Shown here in pieces: positions 11,625 through 23,876 of a DNA stretch of 64,000 nucleotides (positions are counted from its first letter, which is position 1; each line of letters starts with the position of its first letter). The position numbers and the translations under genes were made by a program. The stretch is taken from positions 36,081,000-36,144,999 of the forward strand of contig CM037588.1 of the NCBI GenBank assembly GCA_021018995.1. Reading direction: 5' to 3'. Source of the DNA: Chloranthus sessilifolius (Eukaryota; Streptophyta; Magnoliopsida; Chloranthales; Chloranthaceae). The notes below the pieces were generated by a model. It was not told where the DNA came from. It saw only the letters and a program-made list of their open reading frames with translations, and searched no databases.

Positions 11625-12140
11625 ATAAGCTTAAACCTAATCCTTAAATTAGATTTATTTCTCTTACATCTGCGCTTGTAGCCAGATGAAGAATGGATAA
11701 TCTCTCAGTTGAGCTGCAATCGTTCTCATTAGTTTTCAAGAACCAAATCAAAGTTAGATATTACTTCTCCATTTTTTATATAAGTTTACCTCAAACGTTT
11801 CCCCAACTCGGATCTGGATCACTTAGTTTAATTTTTACTTTTAACTTTTAGTTAATGTGACAAATTCAACCTCTCATCTTATGTGCTTTCTAGATAGGAT
11901 AAGAGGCTAGATCTGGTAGCTCAGATCTGGAGGTTTATCTTGCATTTTAAACAAATTCTCTGTGGATGATCTTTCACTCACTTACATTTAAAACTTGCTA
12001 CAATTGGCCCTGATCTTGCAGGCTAATTCACTTCTACCTGTGCTAATATTTCTTTATTTTTTTCAGTATAATTTAGCAGTTGCAAACCTGTTTTCAAAAC
12101 ACACATAAATCAAGCACACTACGAAGCAACAACAAGTTTT

Positions 12141-12157
12141 TGGCGCCGTTGCCGAGG
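12141..12157 (+). other. C primer-binding site 1 (tRNA-Asp)
   Basis: TGGCGCCGTTGCCGAGG: one mismatch to the complement of the plant tRNA-Asp(GUC) 3' end, 6 nt after the LTR. Minus-strand DNA synthesis would start here. Confidence 0.85.
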
Positions 12158-13737
12158 AATAGATTTTAAAATTGGTAGACCTAAGTCTTTCAATTTTGTA
12201 GATTTGATTTTCATTTTAATTTTTGCTTTAAACCTGCACTTTGCATTCCAAGTGCTTGATTAAATGTCTACTGCAGTTTTGTATAGAAAACCTGTTTTAC
12301 TGCAGCAAAATTTTTTTTATTTTTTTGAGTTTTTATTCTTTGCCTTCTAGTTATTTGAATAAATGCTGCTGCCACTTTTTTGTCTTTTTGTCAAATTTAG
12401 GCAGGAGCCTGAGTTTTTTTTTTTTTTTTTTTTTGTCAATATACTTGAATAAGGTACTGCTGCAGTTTTTGGATTTTTGCAGATCTGGAGCAGCCATCCA
12501 ACAAGGAGCATCTGGACTAAAGCTGGAGCAGATCTGCTTGAGTTTGCATCCCCTTCTCCTTTGCATTCATTTTCTATTTTTAAATTCTTGAGAATCAGCA
12601 GTTCTGCAGTGTTGAATGTTTGTTTTGATTATAATTTCTGCTGTCTTTTAGGCATGCTGATTTTAATTTTTTTTACAAAATAAAAGAAAATGAAAACACA
12701 AATAGAAAATCTCAGAGTTGTTTCTCATTATTTTCAGCAGTAGTAAATACGGGCTCTTGTTGAGCCCGGGCTGATCCAAAACAAGTAAAAAAAAAAAAAA
12801 AAAAAATATTATAAAAACAAATATATATATAGATATAGATATCTTCCGGATGAGCTGTTTTTCTCCATTTGCATCCACTTTTCCCATCTGGACCTGCTGA
12901 GATCATTTTTTCTTTTTTAGGAATCATGTAGGATAATGAGTAGTGAATCATAGGCTGTTTTGAATATTCAATGGACCCACTGATTTTATTTTCCTTCGAG
13001 ATTTCTTCATCATAAATGGGTCTCAGCTGTGTGTGAACCCTGTTTTTAATATGTGCTCCCATGCTTCATTATTCTTTTTTATTCATACACATCATCAACA
13101 AAGGGGTCAGTCTTATGAATCTTGCTTCTCACTGTATTCCTACTAATCATTTTTATAATCACTTAGATTCATAAGTATCTCAGGCTTTTGGGTTATTTTT
13201 TTTTCCTTGGGCTTAGGATGTATCATTTGTTATTAGATTTTCTGTTTTAGGAATTTTAGTTTCAAATTCTGTTTTTAGATCGCTGATTTTTTTTCTTTCT
13301 TAGGTTAATGTGTCCTCGTTTTACTGATTTTCGTCATTTTTCTGTGAGTATAGTTAGTTTCTAACTTTGTTTTCCTATTTTGCATTCACAAATTCTGTTT
13401 TTGTATCAACACTTTTCTTTTTTTTAACTTTGTATTCATTCTTACCTTGCTTTTATGCTTTCTCCGTTATTAGCATTAGTTTCCTTCCATTTGCTTTGCG
13501 CTTCTTTTATTTTTCCGATCATATATTCAGCTTTTTAGATTTTATTTTGTAGCAGCTTCTAGCTTAGTTTTGTTATTTTTCTGTTTTATCAAGAATTTCC
13601 TATATTTATGTAACATTTTTTTCCCTTTTCCGCTCATATATTCAAGTTATTTTCTTTATTTTTCACGCATATAGTCGCAAATTTTTTTCGCTTAGTTTTC
13701 CTTTCTTCTTTATCCTCGCCTCGTTTCTAAGGTTCAG

Positions 13738-13755
13738 AACATTGAGGACAATGTT
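13738..13755 (+). other. Conserved stem-loop 2 (C unit 1): AACATTG-AGGA-CAATGTT
   Basis: Perfect 7-bp arms with an AGGA loop. The fifth pair is T-A where D and A have G-C. Confidence 0.75.
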
Positions 13756-13760
13756 CATCT

Positions 13761-13774
13761 TAGGTTTGGGGGTA
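13761..13774 (+). other. C internal polypurine-tract copy, unit 1
   Basis: TAGGTTTGGGGGTA, one base different from the terminal tract at 15311-15324 and 1.55 kb upstream of it. Confidence 0.7.
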
Positions 13775-15220
13775 TGGCAGGTATGCCAATAAAATAAGTT
13801 AATGCTTGGTGCAGCTTATGATTAGCAGAATTTTTGAAAATGAAGTAATCTCACACCTGTTTTTTTGAAAATGAGGAAGTTAAAACTTTTTAAAATTAAT
13901 TTCTAGTATAATTCTAATACTTTCATGAAGTGAATGTCAGGAAATTTCCAAAAAAAAATTGATGCTTTAGTAAACCTAAAAAGAGAGAAAGCAGTGATGG
14001 TATACCTCAGGAATTTGATAGAAAACCACACCCAGTGAGATTTGGACCTGAAATGTATTCTTTGGAGGTATAAATTAGAAATTTTTTCTCTCTAGGACCT
14101 GCTTGAACACCTTGTTATCACTAGAAGTTACACATATCCAAGTTAAAATATCTTTACAAAGAATCATGATATTAAAGATGATGTAAGGCCTCCTTTTGGA
14201 CAGCTTGAACTGCAAAAGCCCAACCTTTTGAAACCGCCTTGATACACACCAATTGAGCTTTATAAATCCAAGATTTCTTTGAAACCTCATCAACCTCATT
14301 TAGCCTAACCTCACTCGAGAATTCGTAAGGTAAAGGAAAGAAATCAAGAGAGGTGAGTTGGGTAAGCTTTGGTAAAAATAAAATAATTGAAGGCAATGTC
14401 AGACGCAAGAAATGTGGCATTCCAGTCAATGTTGCTTTGAAAAAAAAAAAAAAAAAAGAAAAGGAGAAGGCATTTCATTGGAAGTTTGAAAAAGAAAGAG
14501 AAAAAGATGGCCACTTTGGCTCTAAAAATTCAAAGAAGAAGATGAAATTGTGCTGAATTGAAGAAGGTGTGTCTATCACCTCCTTACCTTGACTGACTTC
14601 CCAATTTCGAACTCCATTACACCCCTTTATTCTTGATAAATTTCACCCATAAGCCACATTATAACCCAAGTTAAAGTCCTTACTGATCAATGATGGATTG
14701 AGCTGTCACATGGAGATAAGGATTTTTGTAATCTATGGTGAAAAGAGCAGTGAATACAGAACTAAAAAGCAATGCCTATGCTCATGCTTACAGTCCTATT
14801 TGTGGGCAGTAACTGCTCTTGAGCCGTGTGAAATAGTACAACCCTCTTACTTGCATGTTGAGTGAAAACCTGCTGAGAGTTGGGTTTGAAATCGACTTAT
14901 TTGGGGTAACATCAAAGCTGGATTCTCAAATAGAAGGCAAGTTGTTCATTAATTTTTCTTGTAAATAACTCTTCGACACAAATTGAGTGAATGGTAAAAG
15001 GAATTACAGCAAAATTTCAGTTTTGAACTGATGTTTTCTTGAGAATCCTCTTATAACATGACTGATACAGGTGTGAATAATCTGATTGGATGAAAGTCTG
15101 TTTTAACAGAACTGCATTGATCTTAACTGATTTATTGGAGAAGTTTGTGGGTACCTTCACTGAAAACCCTCAGGAGACTTCACTCCTCCACTAGGGATCA
15201 CCTAGGGGTTTAAAAGGCTT

Positions 15221-15241
15221 GTTGCATATGCTAAATGCAAC
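15221..15241 (+). other. Conserved 3' stem-loop 1 (C unit 1): GTTGCAT/ATGCAAC
   Basis: Perfect 7-bp arms and a 7-nt loop (ATGCTAA), 83 nt before LTR2. Confidence 0.75.
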
Positions 15242-15310
15242 TGTGCTCCCTACAAAAGTGGCTTTTTACTTTATTTTTAATTTTGTCTTTGATCAGGGAC
15301 TAGCAAAGCT

Positions 15311-15324
15311 TAGGTTTGGGGGTG
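15311..15324 (+). other. C terminal polypurine tract, unit 1
   Basis: TAGGTTTGGGGGTG abutting the TG of LTR2. Confidence 0.8.
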
Positions 15325-16194
15325 TGTTGAGAACTGAAAAATACCCTTTTTCACCCCTTTACTTGAGTCTTGATAGACCTTTGAGAGAACTAAATAAGTG
15401 TTTTAAGTGCTTGTGTTGCAGCAAACAATAAAGACAGGCTTAACCATAAAAGCAGCGTAAAAGTGCCAAAAAGATGACAACCCAAGTCAATCCAAAGAAA
15501 GAAAGAGAAGAAACAACCTCACTAGCTGTTGGAAGGTCTGAATTGAAGAGGCAAAGACCTGGTCTCAACCCAGAGAAGAAGTATGGAGCAATTCGAACAG
15601 AAAAATGCACTACAGAGTACTTTTCGCAAAGAACCTGAACTGTTCGCAAAGAACATGAAACTCTGCGAAAAGAACAAAAACTCCAGGCTTAAGCTTTCGA
15701 AGAGCATCTGAACTCTTCGAAGAGATGATTCACCTTTTCAAAAAGAAGAAAACTCAATTCGAACAGAACCAGAACCTTGCAAAAAGAGCTTCAGGAGTTA
15801 CAACACCTTGCGAAAAGCCCCCTAAACTTTGCGAAAAGGTATTCTGGAGGTTCTCAGCTTTTGCAAGGGCAATTCAGTAATCTATTTTACGCGTCCCAAT
15901 GCATTTAAAAACCTAGGAACATTCCAGAAGATTCTAAGCATGAAGCGAAGGCATATTCCACCCCACGTGAGCACCCAGAGATGAAATAACTTGGCGGGAA
16001 CTTCTAGAAACTCTAACAGATTTTCAAAATGCATAACATAATTGATGCCTTTTTCACCTGATTGGCAGAACCAGATCGAGGAATTCTGATTGGCCAGAAT
16101 AGATCTGGATCCTCGTGCTCAAACACCATTGGTCAAAACAGATCTGAGCACCTCTGATTGGTTGATACACATCTGAGCTGGACGTGGGGAAAAC

Positions 16195-16202
16195 TATAAA
16201 TA
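16195..16202 (+). promoter_or_regulatory. TATA box of C LTR2
   Basis: TATAAATA in the same context as in LTR1 and LTR3. Confidence 0.65.
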
Positions 16203-16636
16203 GACGAACCATTTGCCCAATTGGGGCATCCAGATTTTGAGTTTCATTCCTATTCCCCCATTTCCAAATCAGATAGTTTGTCTGAAATCCCTGTAATAGC
16301 TTCACTTTGACTTGCAATTGGGAGATGTGAGACATTTCTGTAATTCAAAAGAGAGTTGTATTCAAGACTACAAATCTGAGAGCTGTTTAAGCTGTGCTCT
16401 GTAATTGTAATGGTGGATTTGAAAAGGTTGCTGTAAACCGTATATTCTCAATTGGAATCATGTTAAGGGTTCCCTCTGATCTCCTTATTGCATTAGACTC
16501 CTTTAGATTTACTGTTTTTCATGCAATTTCCCTTGATTCATTAATCCTGTGAGAATTAGTGTTTGTAACCTAATCTATCACGGCATTTGTAGTGATGCTT
16601 CTTGTTCTAAACTAAGGCTTTGGATTAAAGACTATT

Positions 16637-16674
16637 GGATGGTTTGTGGCCATTAAAGTGGACAGACCATAGCC
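16637..16674 (+). other. Conserved 38-nt LTR box (C LTR2)
   Basis: Identical to the copy in LTR1. Confidence 0.7.
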
Positions 16675-17186
16675 ATAAGCTTAAACCTAATCCTTAAATT
16701 AGATTTATTTCTCTTACATCTGCGCTTGTAGCCAGATGAAGATTGGATCATCTCTCAGTTGAGCTGCAGTCGTTCTCATTAGTTTTCAAGGACCAAATCA
16801 GAGTTAGATATTACTTCTCCATTTTTTATATAAGTTTACCTCAAACGTTTCCCCAACTCGGATCTGGATCACTTAGTTTAATTTTTACTTTTATCATTTA
16901 GTTAATATGACAAATTCAACCTCCCATCTTATGTGCTTTCTAGATAGGATAAGAGGCTAGATCTAGTAGCTCAGATCTGGAGGTTTATCTTGCATTTTAG
17001 ACAAATTCTCTGTGGTCGATCTTTCACTCACATTTAAAACTTGCTACAAGTGGCCCTAATCTTGCAGGCTAATTCACTTCTACCTGTGCTAATATTTCTT
17101 TATTTTTTTCAGTATAATTTAGCAGTTGCAAACCTGTTTTCAAAACACACATAAATCAAGCACACTACGAAGCAACAACAAGTTTT

Positions 17187-17203
17187 TGGCGCCGTTGCCG
17201 GGG
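17187..17203 (+). other. C primer-binding site 2 (tRNA-Asp)
   Basis: TGGCGCCGTTGCCGGGG: full 17-nt complement to the plant tRNA-Asp(GUC) 3' end including CCA. Confidence 0.9.
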
Positions 17204-17456
17204 AATAGATTTTAAAATTGGTAGACCTAAGTTTTTAAATTTTGTAGATTTGATTTTCATTTTAATTTTTGCTTTAAACCTGCACTTTGCATTCCAAGTG
17301 CTTGATTAAATGTCTACTGCAGTTTTGTATAGAAAACATGTTTTACTGCAGCAAATTTTTTTTTATTTTTCTGAGTTTTTATTATTTGCCTTCTAGTTAT
17401 TTGAATAAATGTTGCTGCCACTTTTTTGCCTTTTTGTCAAATTTGGGCAGGAGCTT

Positions 17457-17488
<32 letters not shown>

Positions 17489-18801
17489 GTCAATATACTT
17501 GAATAAGGTACTGCTGCAGTTATTGGATTTTTGCAGATCTGGAGCAGCCGTCCATCAAGGAGCATCTGGACTAAAGCTGGAGCAGATCTGCTTGAGTTTG
17601 CATCCCCTTCTCCTTTGCATTCATTTTCTATTTTTAAATTCTTGAGAATCGTATTCTCATGTTTAATGTTTGTTTTGATTATAATTTCTGCTGTCTTTTG
17701 GCATGCTGATTTTATTTTTTTTTTACAAAATAAAAGAAAATGAAAACACAAATAGAAAATCTCAGAGTTGTTTCTCATTATTTTCAGCAGTAGTAAATAT
17801 GGGCTCTTGTTGAGCCCGGGCTGATCCAAAACAAGTAAAAAAATATATATATAGAAAATTATAAAAACAAATATATATATATATATATATAGATATAGAT
17901 ATCTTTCGGATGGGCTGTTTTTCTCCATTTGCATCCACTTTTCCCATCTGGACCTGCTGAGATCATTTTTTCTTTTTTAGGAATCATGTAGGATAATGAG
18001 TAGTGAATCATAGGCTGTTTTTAATATTCAATGGACCCACTGATTTTATTTTCCTTTGAGATTTCTTCATCATAAATTGGTCTCAGCTGTGTGTGAACCC
18101 TGTTTTTAATATGTGCTCCCATGCTTCATTATTCTTTTTTATTCATACACATCATCAACAAAGGAGCCAGTCTTATGAATCTTGCTTTTCACTGTATTCC
18201 TGCTAATCATTTTTATAATCACTTAGATTCATAGGTATCTCAGGCTTTTGGGTTTTTTTTTTTTCCTTGGGCTTAGGATGTATCATTTGGCATTAGATTT
18301 TCTGTTTTTGGAATTTTAGTTTCAAATTCTGTTTTTAGATCGCTGATTTTTTTTCTTTCTTAGGTTAATGTGTCCTCGTTTTACTGATTTTCGTCATTTT
18401 TCTGTGAGTATAGTTAGTTTCTAACTTTGTTTTCCTATTTTGCATTCACAAATTCTGTTTTTGTATCAACACTTTTCTTTTTCTTTTTTAACTTTGTATT
18501 CAGTCCCTTACCTTGCTTTTACTGTTTCTCTGTTATTAGCATTAGTTTCTTTCCATTTGCTTTGCAGTTCTTTTATTTTTCTGATCATATATTCAGTTTT
18601 TAGATTTTATTTTGTAGCAGTTCTAGCTTAGTTTTGTTATTTTTCTGTTTTATCAAGAATTTCCTATATTTATATAACATTTTTTCCTTTCCTGCTCATA
18701 TATTCGGTGTTATTTTCTTTTATTTTTCACGCACATAGTGCAAATTTTTTTCGCTTAGTTTTCCTTTCTTCTTTTATCCTGCACGCCTCGTTTCTGTCTA
18801 G

Positions 18802-18819
18802 AACATTGAGGATAATGTT
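18802..18819 (+). other. Conserved stem-loop 2 (C unit 2)
   Basis: AACATTG-AGGA-TAATGTT: the closing pair becomes G-U, other pairs are kept. Confidence 0.65.
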
Positions 18820-18824
18820 CATCT

Positions 18825-18837
18825 TAGGTTTGGGGTA
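18825..18837 (+). other. C internal polypurine-tract copy, unit 2
   Basis: TAGGTTTGGGGTA, one G shorter than in unit 1, 6 nt after stem-loop 2. Confidence 0.6.
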
Positions 18838-20248
18838 TGGCGGTATGCCAATAAAATAAGTTAATGCTTAGTGCGACTTATGATCGTGAATTTTTGAAAA
18901 TGAAGTAATCTGTTTTTTGAAAAATGAGGAAGTTAAAACTTTTTAAAATTAATTTCTAGTGTAATTCTAATACTTTCATGAAGTGAATGTCAGGAAATTT
19001 CCAAAAAAAAATTGATGCTTTAGTAAACCTAAAAAGAGAGAAAGCAGTGATGATACACCCAGTGAGATTTGGACCTGAAATGTATTCTTTGGAGGTATAA
19101 ATTGGAAATTTTTTCTGCTCTAGGGACTGTTTGAACCTGCTTGTTATCACTAGAAGTTACACATATCCAAGTTAAAATATCTTTACAGCAATCATGATAT
19201 TAAAGACATGATGTAAGGCCTCCTTTTGGATAGTTTGAACTTCAAAAAGCCCAACCTTTTGAAACTGCCCTTGATACACACCAATTGAACTTTATAAATC
19301 CAAGATTTCTTTGAAACCTCATCAACCTCATTTAGCCTAACCCTCACTCTGAGAATTCAGAAGGTAAAGGAAAAAAAGTTGAAGAAAGGTGAGTTGGGTA
19401 ACAGTTTGGTAAAAAAAAATTAATTGAAGGCAATGCTGTATCAGCAGAAGAAATGTGGCATTCCAGTCAATGTTGCTTTGAAAAAAAAAAAAAAAGGAGT
19501 AGGCATTTCATTGGAAGTTTGAAAAAGAAAGAGAAAAAGATGGCCACTTTGGCTCTGAAAATTCAAAGAAGAAGATGAAATTGTGCTGAATGGAAGATGG
19601 TGTGTCTATCACCTCCTTACCTTGACTGACTTCCCAATTTCGAACTCCATTACACCCCTTTATTCTTGATAAATTTCACCCATAAGCCACATTATAACCC
19701 AAGTTAAAGTCCTTACTGATCAATGATGGATTTAGCTGTCACATGGAGATAAGGATTTGTGTAATCTATGGTGAAAAGAGCAGTGAATACAGAACCAAAA
19801 AGCAATGCCTATGCTCATGCTTACAGTCCTATTTGAGTCAGAATTGCTCTTGAGCCGTGTGAAATAGTACAACCCTCTTACTTGCATGTTGAGTGAAAAC
19901 CTGGTGAGAGTTGGGTTTGAAATCGACTTATTTGGGGTAACATCAAAGCTGGATTCTCAAATAGAAGGCAAGTTGTTCATTAACTTTCTTGTAAAAACTT
20001 TTTGACACCAAGCGAGTGAATGGTAAAGGAATTCTGACCAAATTTCAGTTTTGAACTGACGTTTTCTTGAGAATCCTCTTATAACTTGACTGATACAGGT
20101 GTGAATAATCTGATTGGATGAAAGTCTGTTTTAACAGAACTGCATTAATCTTAACTGATTTATTGGAGAAGTTTGTGGGTACCTTAACTGAAAACCCTCA
20201 TGAGACTTCACTCCTCCACTAGGGATCACCTAGGGGTTTAAAAGGCTT

Positions 20249-20269
20249 GTTGCATATGCTAAATGCAAC
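20249..20269 (+). other. Conserved 3' stem-loop 1 (C unit 2)
   Basis: Same arms as unit 1 (GTTGCAT/ATGCAAC), 83 nt before LTR3. Confidence 0.75.
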
Positions 20270-20338
20270 TGTGCTCCCTACAAAAGTGGCTTTTTACTTT
20301 ATTTTTAATTTTGTCTTTGCTCAGGGACTAGCAAAGCT

Positions 20339-20352
20339 TAGGTTTGGGGGTG
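20339..20352 (+). other. C terminal polypurine tract, unit 2
   Basis: TAGGTTTGGGGGTG abutting LTR3. Confidence 0.8.
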
Positions 20353-21213
20353 TGTTGAGAACTGAAAAATACCATTTTTCACCCCTTTACTTGAGTCTTG
20401 ATAGACCTTTGAGAGAACTAAATAAGTGTTTTAAGTGCTTGTGTTGTAGCTAACAATAAAGACAGGCTTAACCATAAAAGCAGCGTAAAAGTGCCAAAAA
20501 GATGACAATCCATGTCAATCCAAAGGAAGAAAGAGAAGAAACAACCTCACTAGCTGTTGGAAGGTCTGAATTGAAGAGGCAAAGACCTGGTCTCAACCCA
20601 GAGAAGAAGTATGGAGCAATTCAAACAGAAAAATGCACTACAGAGTACTTTTCAAGAAAGAACCCGAATCGCTCAGAAAGAACTCAAACTCGCGAAAAGA
20701 TCAAAACTCCAGCTTAAGCTCAAGAGCATCTAAACTCTTCAAGAGATGATTCACCTTTTCAAAAGAAGAAAACTCAATTCAATGTAACCGTAACCTTGCG
20801 AAAAGAGCTTCAGGAGTTACAACACCTTGCGAAAAGCCCCCTAAACTTTGCGAAAAGGTATTCTGGAGGTTCTCAGCTTTTGCAAGGGCAATTCAGTAAT
20901 TTGTTTCACGCGTCCCAATGCATTTAAAAACCTAGGGACATTTCAGAGGATTCTAAGCATGAAGCGAAGGCATATTCCACCCCACGTGAGCACCCAGAGA
21001 TGAAATAACTTGGCGGGAACTTCTAGAAACTCTAACAGATTTTCAAAATGCATAACATAATTGATGCCTTTTTCACCTGATTGGCTGAACCAGATCGAGG
21101 AATTCTGATTGGCCAGAACAGATCTCGATCCTCGTGATCAAACACCATTGGTCAACACAGATCTGAGCACCTCTGATTGGTTGATACACATCTGAGCTGG
21201 ACGTGGGGAAAAC

Positions 21214-21221
21214 TATAAATA
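21214..21221 (+). promoter_or_regulatory. TATA box of C LTR3
   Basis: TATAAATA, same context as the other two LTRs. Confidence 0.65.
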
Positions 21222-21655
21222 GACGAACCATTTGCCCAATTGGGGCATCCAGATTTTGAGTTTCATTCCTATTCCCCCATTTCCAAATCAGATAGTTTGT
21301 CTGAAATCCCTGTAATAGCTTCACTTTGACTTGCAATTGGGAGATGTGAGACATTTCTGTAATTCAAAAGAGAGTTGTACTCAAGACTACAAATCTGAGA
21401 GCTGTTTAAGCTGTGCTCTGTAATTGTAATGGTGGATTTGAAAAGGTTGTTGTAAACCGTATATTCTCAATTGGACTCATGTTAAGGGTTCCCTTTGATC
21501 TCCTTATTGCATTAGACTCCTTTAGATTTACTATTTTTCATGCAATTTCCCTTGATTCATTAATCCTGTGAGAATTAGTGTTGGTAACCTAATCTCTCAC
21601 GGCATTTGTAGTGATGCTTCTTGTTCTAAACTAAGGCTTTGGATTAAAGACTATT

Positions 21656-21693
21656 GGATGGTTTGTGGCCATTAAAGTGGACAGACCATAGCC
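21656..21693 (+). other. Conserved 38-nt LTR box (C LTR3)
   Basis: Same as in LTR1 and LTR2. Confidence 0.7.
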
Positions 21694-22203
21694 ATAAGCT
21701 TAAACCTAATCCTTAAATTAGATTTATTTCTCTTACATCTGCGCTTGTAGCCAGATGAAGATTGGATCATCTCTCAGTTGAGCTGCAGTCGTTCTCATTA
21801 GTTTTCAAGGACCAAATCAAAGTTAGATATTACTTCTCCATTTTTTATATAAGTTTACCTCAAACGTTTCCCCAACTCGGATCTGGATAATTTAGTTTAA
21901 TTTTTACTTTTATCATTTAGTTAATGTGACAAATTCAACCTCCCATCTTATGTGCTTTCTAGATAGGATAAGAGGCCAGATCTGGTAGCTCAGATCTGGA
22001 GGTTTATCTTGCATTTTAGACAAATTCTCTTTGGACGATCTTTCACTCACTTACATTTAAAACTTGCTACAATTGGCCCTGATCTTGCAGGCTAATTCAC
22101 TTCTACCTGTGCTAATATTTCTTTATTTTTTTTAGTATAATTTAGCAGTTGCAAACCTGTTTTCAAAACACACATAAATCAAGCACACTACGAAGTAACA
22201 ACA

Positions 22204-22208
22204 TCAAC
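22204..22208. repeat. Target site duplication of C, right copy (TCAAC)
   Basis: Matches 10052-10056. Beyond it, gag of B resumes. Confidence 0.85.
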
Positions 22209-22525
22209 CTAGTTGCTTCCTCCCCCAAACCTAAAAATTCATCAATAAGCTTATATGGGTCTTCTTTGCTCAGGCCATGGTATGAGGGAAATATCTAGAT
22301 GATAGAAGAGTTGATCTCATAGTTTCCTTGAATAGTAGGGAATTGAATACAGAAGGGAGAATTGTAAACCCTTGGTGCATTGGATTCCTTTAATGTTCTA
22401 GGTTGTTCACCCATTGTAAAATTATCAGCCATAGAAGTGTGTACAGGATGCTTAGGTCTGAGAAGTCTGTCAACTTCAAGATCTAAGGGAGCAATCTTGG
22501 GATTAAGAGATCTCCTCCCAAGCAT
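22209..22525 (-). pseudogene. B gag, N-terminal fragment
   Basis: Start chosen at MLGRRSLNP (22525), which is the first Met shared with A (43563) and E (61032). It continues with LDLEVDRLLRP, a short variable stretch, then RTLKESNAPRVYNSPFCIQFP and GNYEINSSII, followed by the Gag segment containing LGLSKEDPYK-type sequence that is broken by element C at 22203. This is the conserved N-terminus of Athila-type Gag. The rest of the protein lies at 8785-10051. Confidence 0.8.
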
Positions 22526-22846
22526 ACACACCACAGAAACCAAATACGAAACAGAAAATTACAGGACAAAAATCAATCACAACAATCACAAAACAATCAA
22601 ATACAAACTTGCAGATCTACTCCACTACAGATCTAAGAATATAAACAGAGTTAAGAGATGCAAACTTAAGCAATGCTTGTTCTTCCAAGTAATACAGAGC
22701 TCCTCTTAGCTCCACAAATCCATATCTGAAATAGAGTAAAACTACACAAGGACTAAAGCAGTAATTAATCAACCACTTAACAGTCAATGAAAAATCTAAA
22801 TCTAAAAAATGAAAAAACTTAGATCTACCACTTTTAAAAAAATAGA
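22526..22846 (-). other. B leader between PBS and gag
   Basis: About 320 nt with no gene. It matches the leader of A (43564-43886) and contains an A/T-rich segment near the PBS. Confidence 0.65.
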
Positions 22847-22864
22847 TCCCCCGCAGCGGCGCCA
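22847..22864 (-). other. B primer-binding site, damaged (tRNA-Asp)
   Basis: Sense strand TGGCGCCGCTGCGGGGGA: the CCA-end half (TGGCGCCG) is intact but two later bases differ from the tRNA-Asp complement. Confidence 0.75.
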
Positions 22865-23397
22865 AAAACTTGTTGTCTGGCTACCTTGTGCTTGAAAAGG
22901 AGATTAAAACCAGAAAATTAAAGGTCCATGGACTGCACACCAAGGTAAGCCTACACAAAGCCTGCAAGTAAACAGAGCTATTGTAGCAAGTTTTAAAAGG
23001 TAAGTAAGGGTATGTCCATAGGAAAATGTGTTCTAAAGGATGGTAAATCTCTAGATCTTGAGTAGATCTGGCACTCTATCCTAATTTAAACTAAACTAAA
23101 GCAGGAAAGAGGAGAGGTTTTATGGTTTTGTCACTTTAACTACAGACTATAAAATTAAATGCTATTAATCTAGATCTAGTTCAACACAGAGAGTAGATGA
23201 GATAAAGAAGAGATGAAAAATTCAAAAGGTGAGAACAGCAGTTAGGGGTATTAGTCTCTCACTAAAAATCAAAGGACTCAGAAGCCCTTGCATAGATTTG
23301 ATTTGCTACAATCCTCCATCTGGCTACAAGCTCCCCATTTTTTACAGATGCAAGGTATAAGGATCCAATCTCATTCAGAGAATTGAAGCAATCCTAA

Positions 23398-23435
23398 GGC
23401 TATGATTTATCCACTTTAATAGTCACATACCATCC
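23398..23435 (-). other. Conserved 38-nt LTR box (B right)
   Basis: Counterpart of 722-759 with a few substitutions. Confidence 0.65.
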
Positions 23436-23868
23436 TAGAGATTGTTCCACTTTAAGGATCTTGATTAGAACAGGAAAACCATTGCAGATGCTACACATGC
23501 TAAACTACCAGCTCTCTATTTCTGGCTGGTATCCACAAAAGTATCCAATCTAGGGAAATCAAATACGAAAAAGTCAAATATAGATCAAAAAAACCTTTAA
23601 AATCCATAATTATATTGCAAGCTTACGATACTATTATGCCCAGATCTGTAATCTGTTCAATATATAGTCTATTACAAGCCTCTGAATCTCTCATTTTATA
23701 GCTTAAGACCTCACCCTAACTACTGAGAAGAGTTTAGCCACTCATGATTGGCTAAAGGGAGAATGGGAGAAGAAGGAAGAAGGAGAGAGAATTTGGAGGG
23801 AAAAATGGATCTCGCTCTCGGCTCTGGTTCTCTCCAAGTCTGGATGATTGGTTTATATTTTCTTCAAG

Positions 23869-23876
23869 CTTTTATA
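23869..23876 (-). promoter_or_regulatory. TATA box of B 5' LTR
   Basis: TATAAAAG on the - strand; this LTR would have driven the element transcript. Confidence 0.65.

Larger units (their letters stand above)
10057..12134 (+). repeat. C LTR1 with internal 228-bp duplication
   Basis: TG...CA ends; 2078 bp against about 1.85 kb for the other two. The extra length is a tandem duplication at 11091-11545. U3 motif array with TGCGAAAAG-type cores at about 10380-10600, TATAAATA at 10917-10924, 38-nt box at 11587-11624. The - strand frame at 10776-11057 recurs in all three LTRs simply because the LTRs are copies. Confidence 0.9.
12158..15310 (+). other. C internal region 1, non-coding
   Basis: Only short chance frames occur, several over T-runs (12414-12434), an A-run (12787-12806) and TA repeats. 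From about 13738 onward it matches the 3' non-coding blocks of A, B and D. The 5' part resembles the leader after the PBS in those elements (string GGTAGACCTAAGT). No gag, protease or ORF2 remains. Confidence 0.8.
15325..17180 (+). repeat. C LTR2 (shared middle LTR)
   Basis: 1856 bp with TG...CA ends. It is preceded by a polypurine tract and followed by a PBS, so it serves as 3' LTR of unit 1 and 5' LTR of unit 2. GCGAAAAG/TTCGAA motif array at about 15610-15850. Confidence 0.9.
17204..20338 (+). other. C internal region 2, non-coding
   Basis: Close copy of internal region 1 with small indels, longer T-run (17461-17488) and TA repeats (about 17870-17891). No coding capacity; the frames at 17287-17947 and 18440-18631 lie over low-complexity sequence. 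Confidence 0.8.
10057..22203 (+). mobile_element. Element C: non-coding Athila-like element, LTR-int-LTR-int-LTR
   Basis: Seen: three related LTRs (10057-12134, 15325-17180, 20353-22203) alternate with two related internal regions, and one TSD pair (TCAAC) flanks the whole 12.1 kb. Both internal regions have a tRNA-Asp PBS, both stem-loops and both polypurine tracts but no coding capacity, like a LARD (large retrotransposon derivative). Inference: one insertion into the gag of B followed by unequal recombination between LTRs added a second unit. It is the innermost and probably youngest of the larger elements. Confidence 0.9.
20353..22203 (+). repeat. C LTR3
   Basis: 1851 bp, TG...CA, followed by TSD TCAAC (22204-22208). 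GCGAAAAG array at about 20690-20880, TATA at 21214-21221, 38-nt box at 21656-21693. By eye it is very close to LTR2. Confidence 0.9.

Noticed and set aside
14436..14460. Poly-A runs in C, D and E as retrogene or SINE tails
   Set aside because: They lie at matching places inside aligned internal regions and have no flanking duplications.
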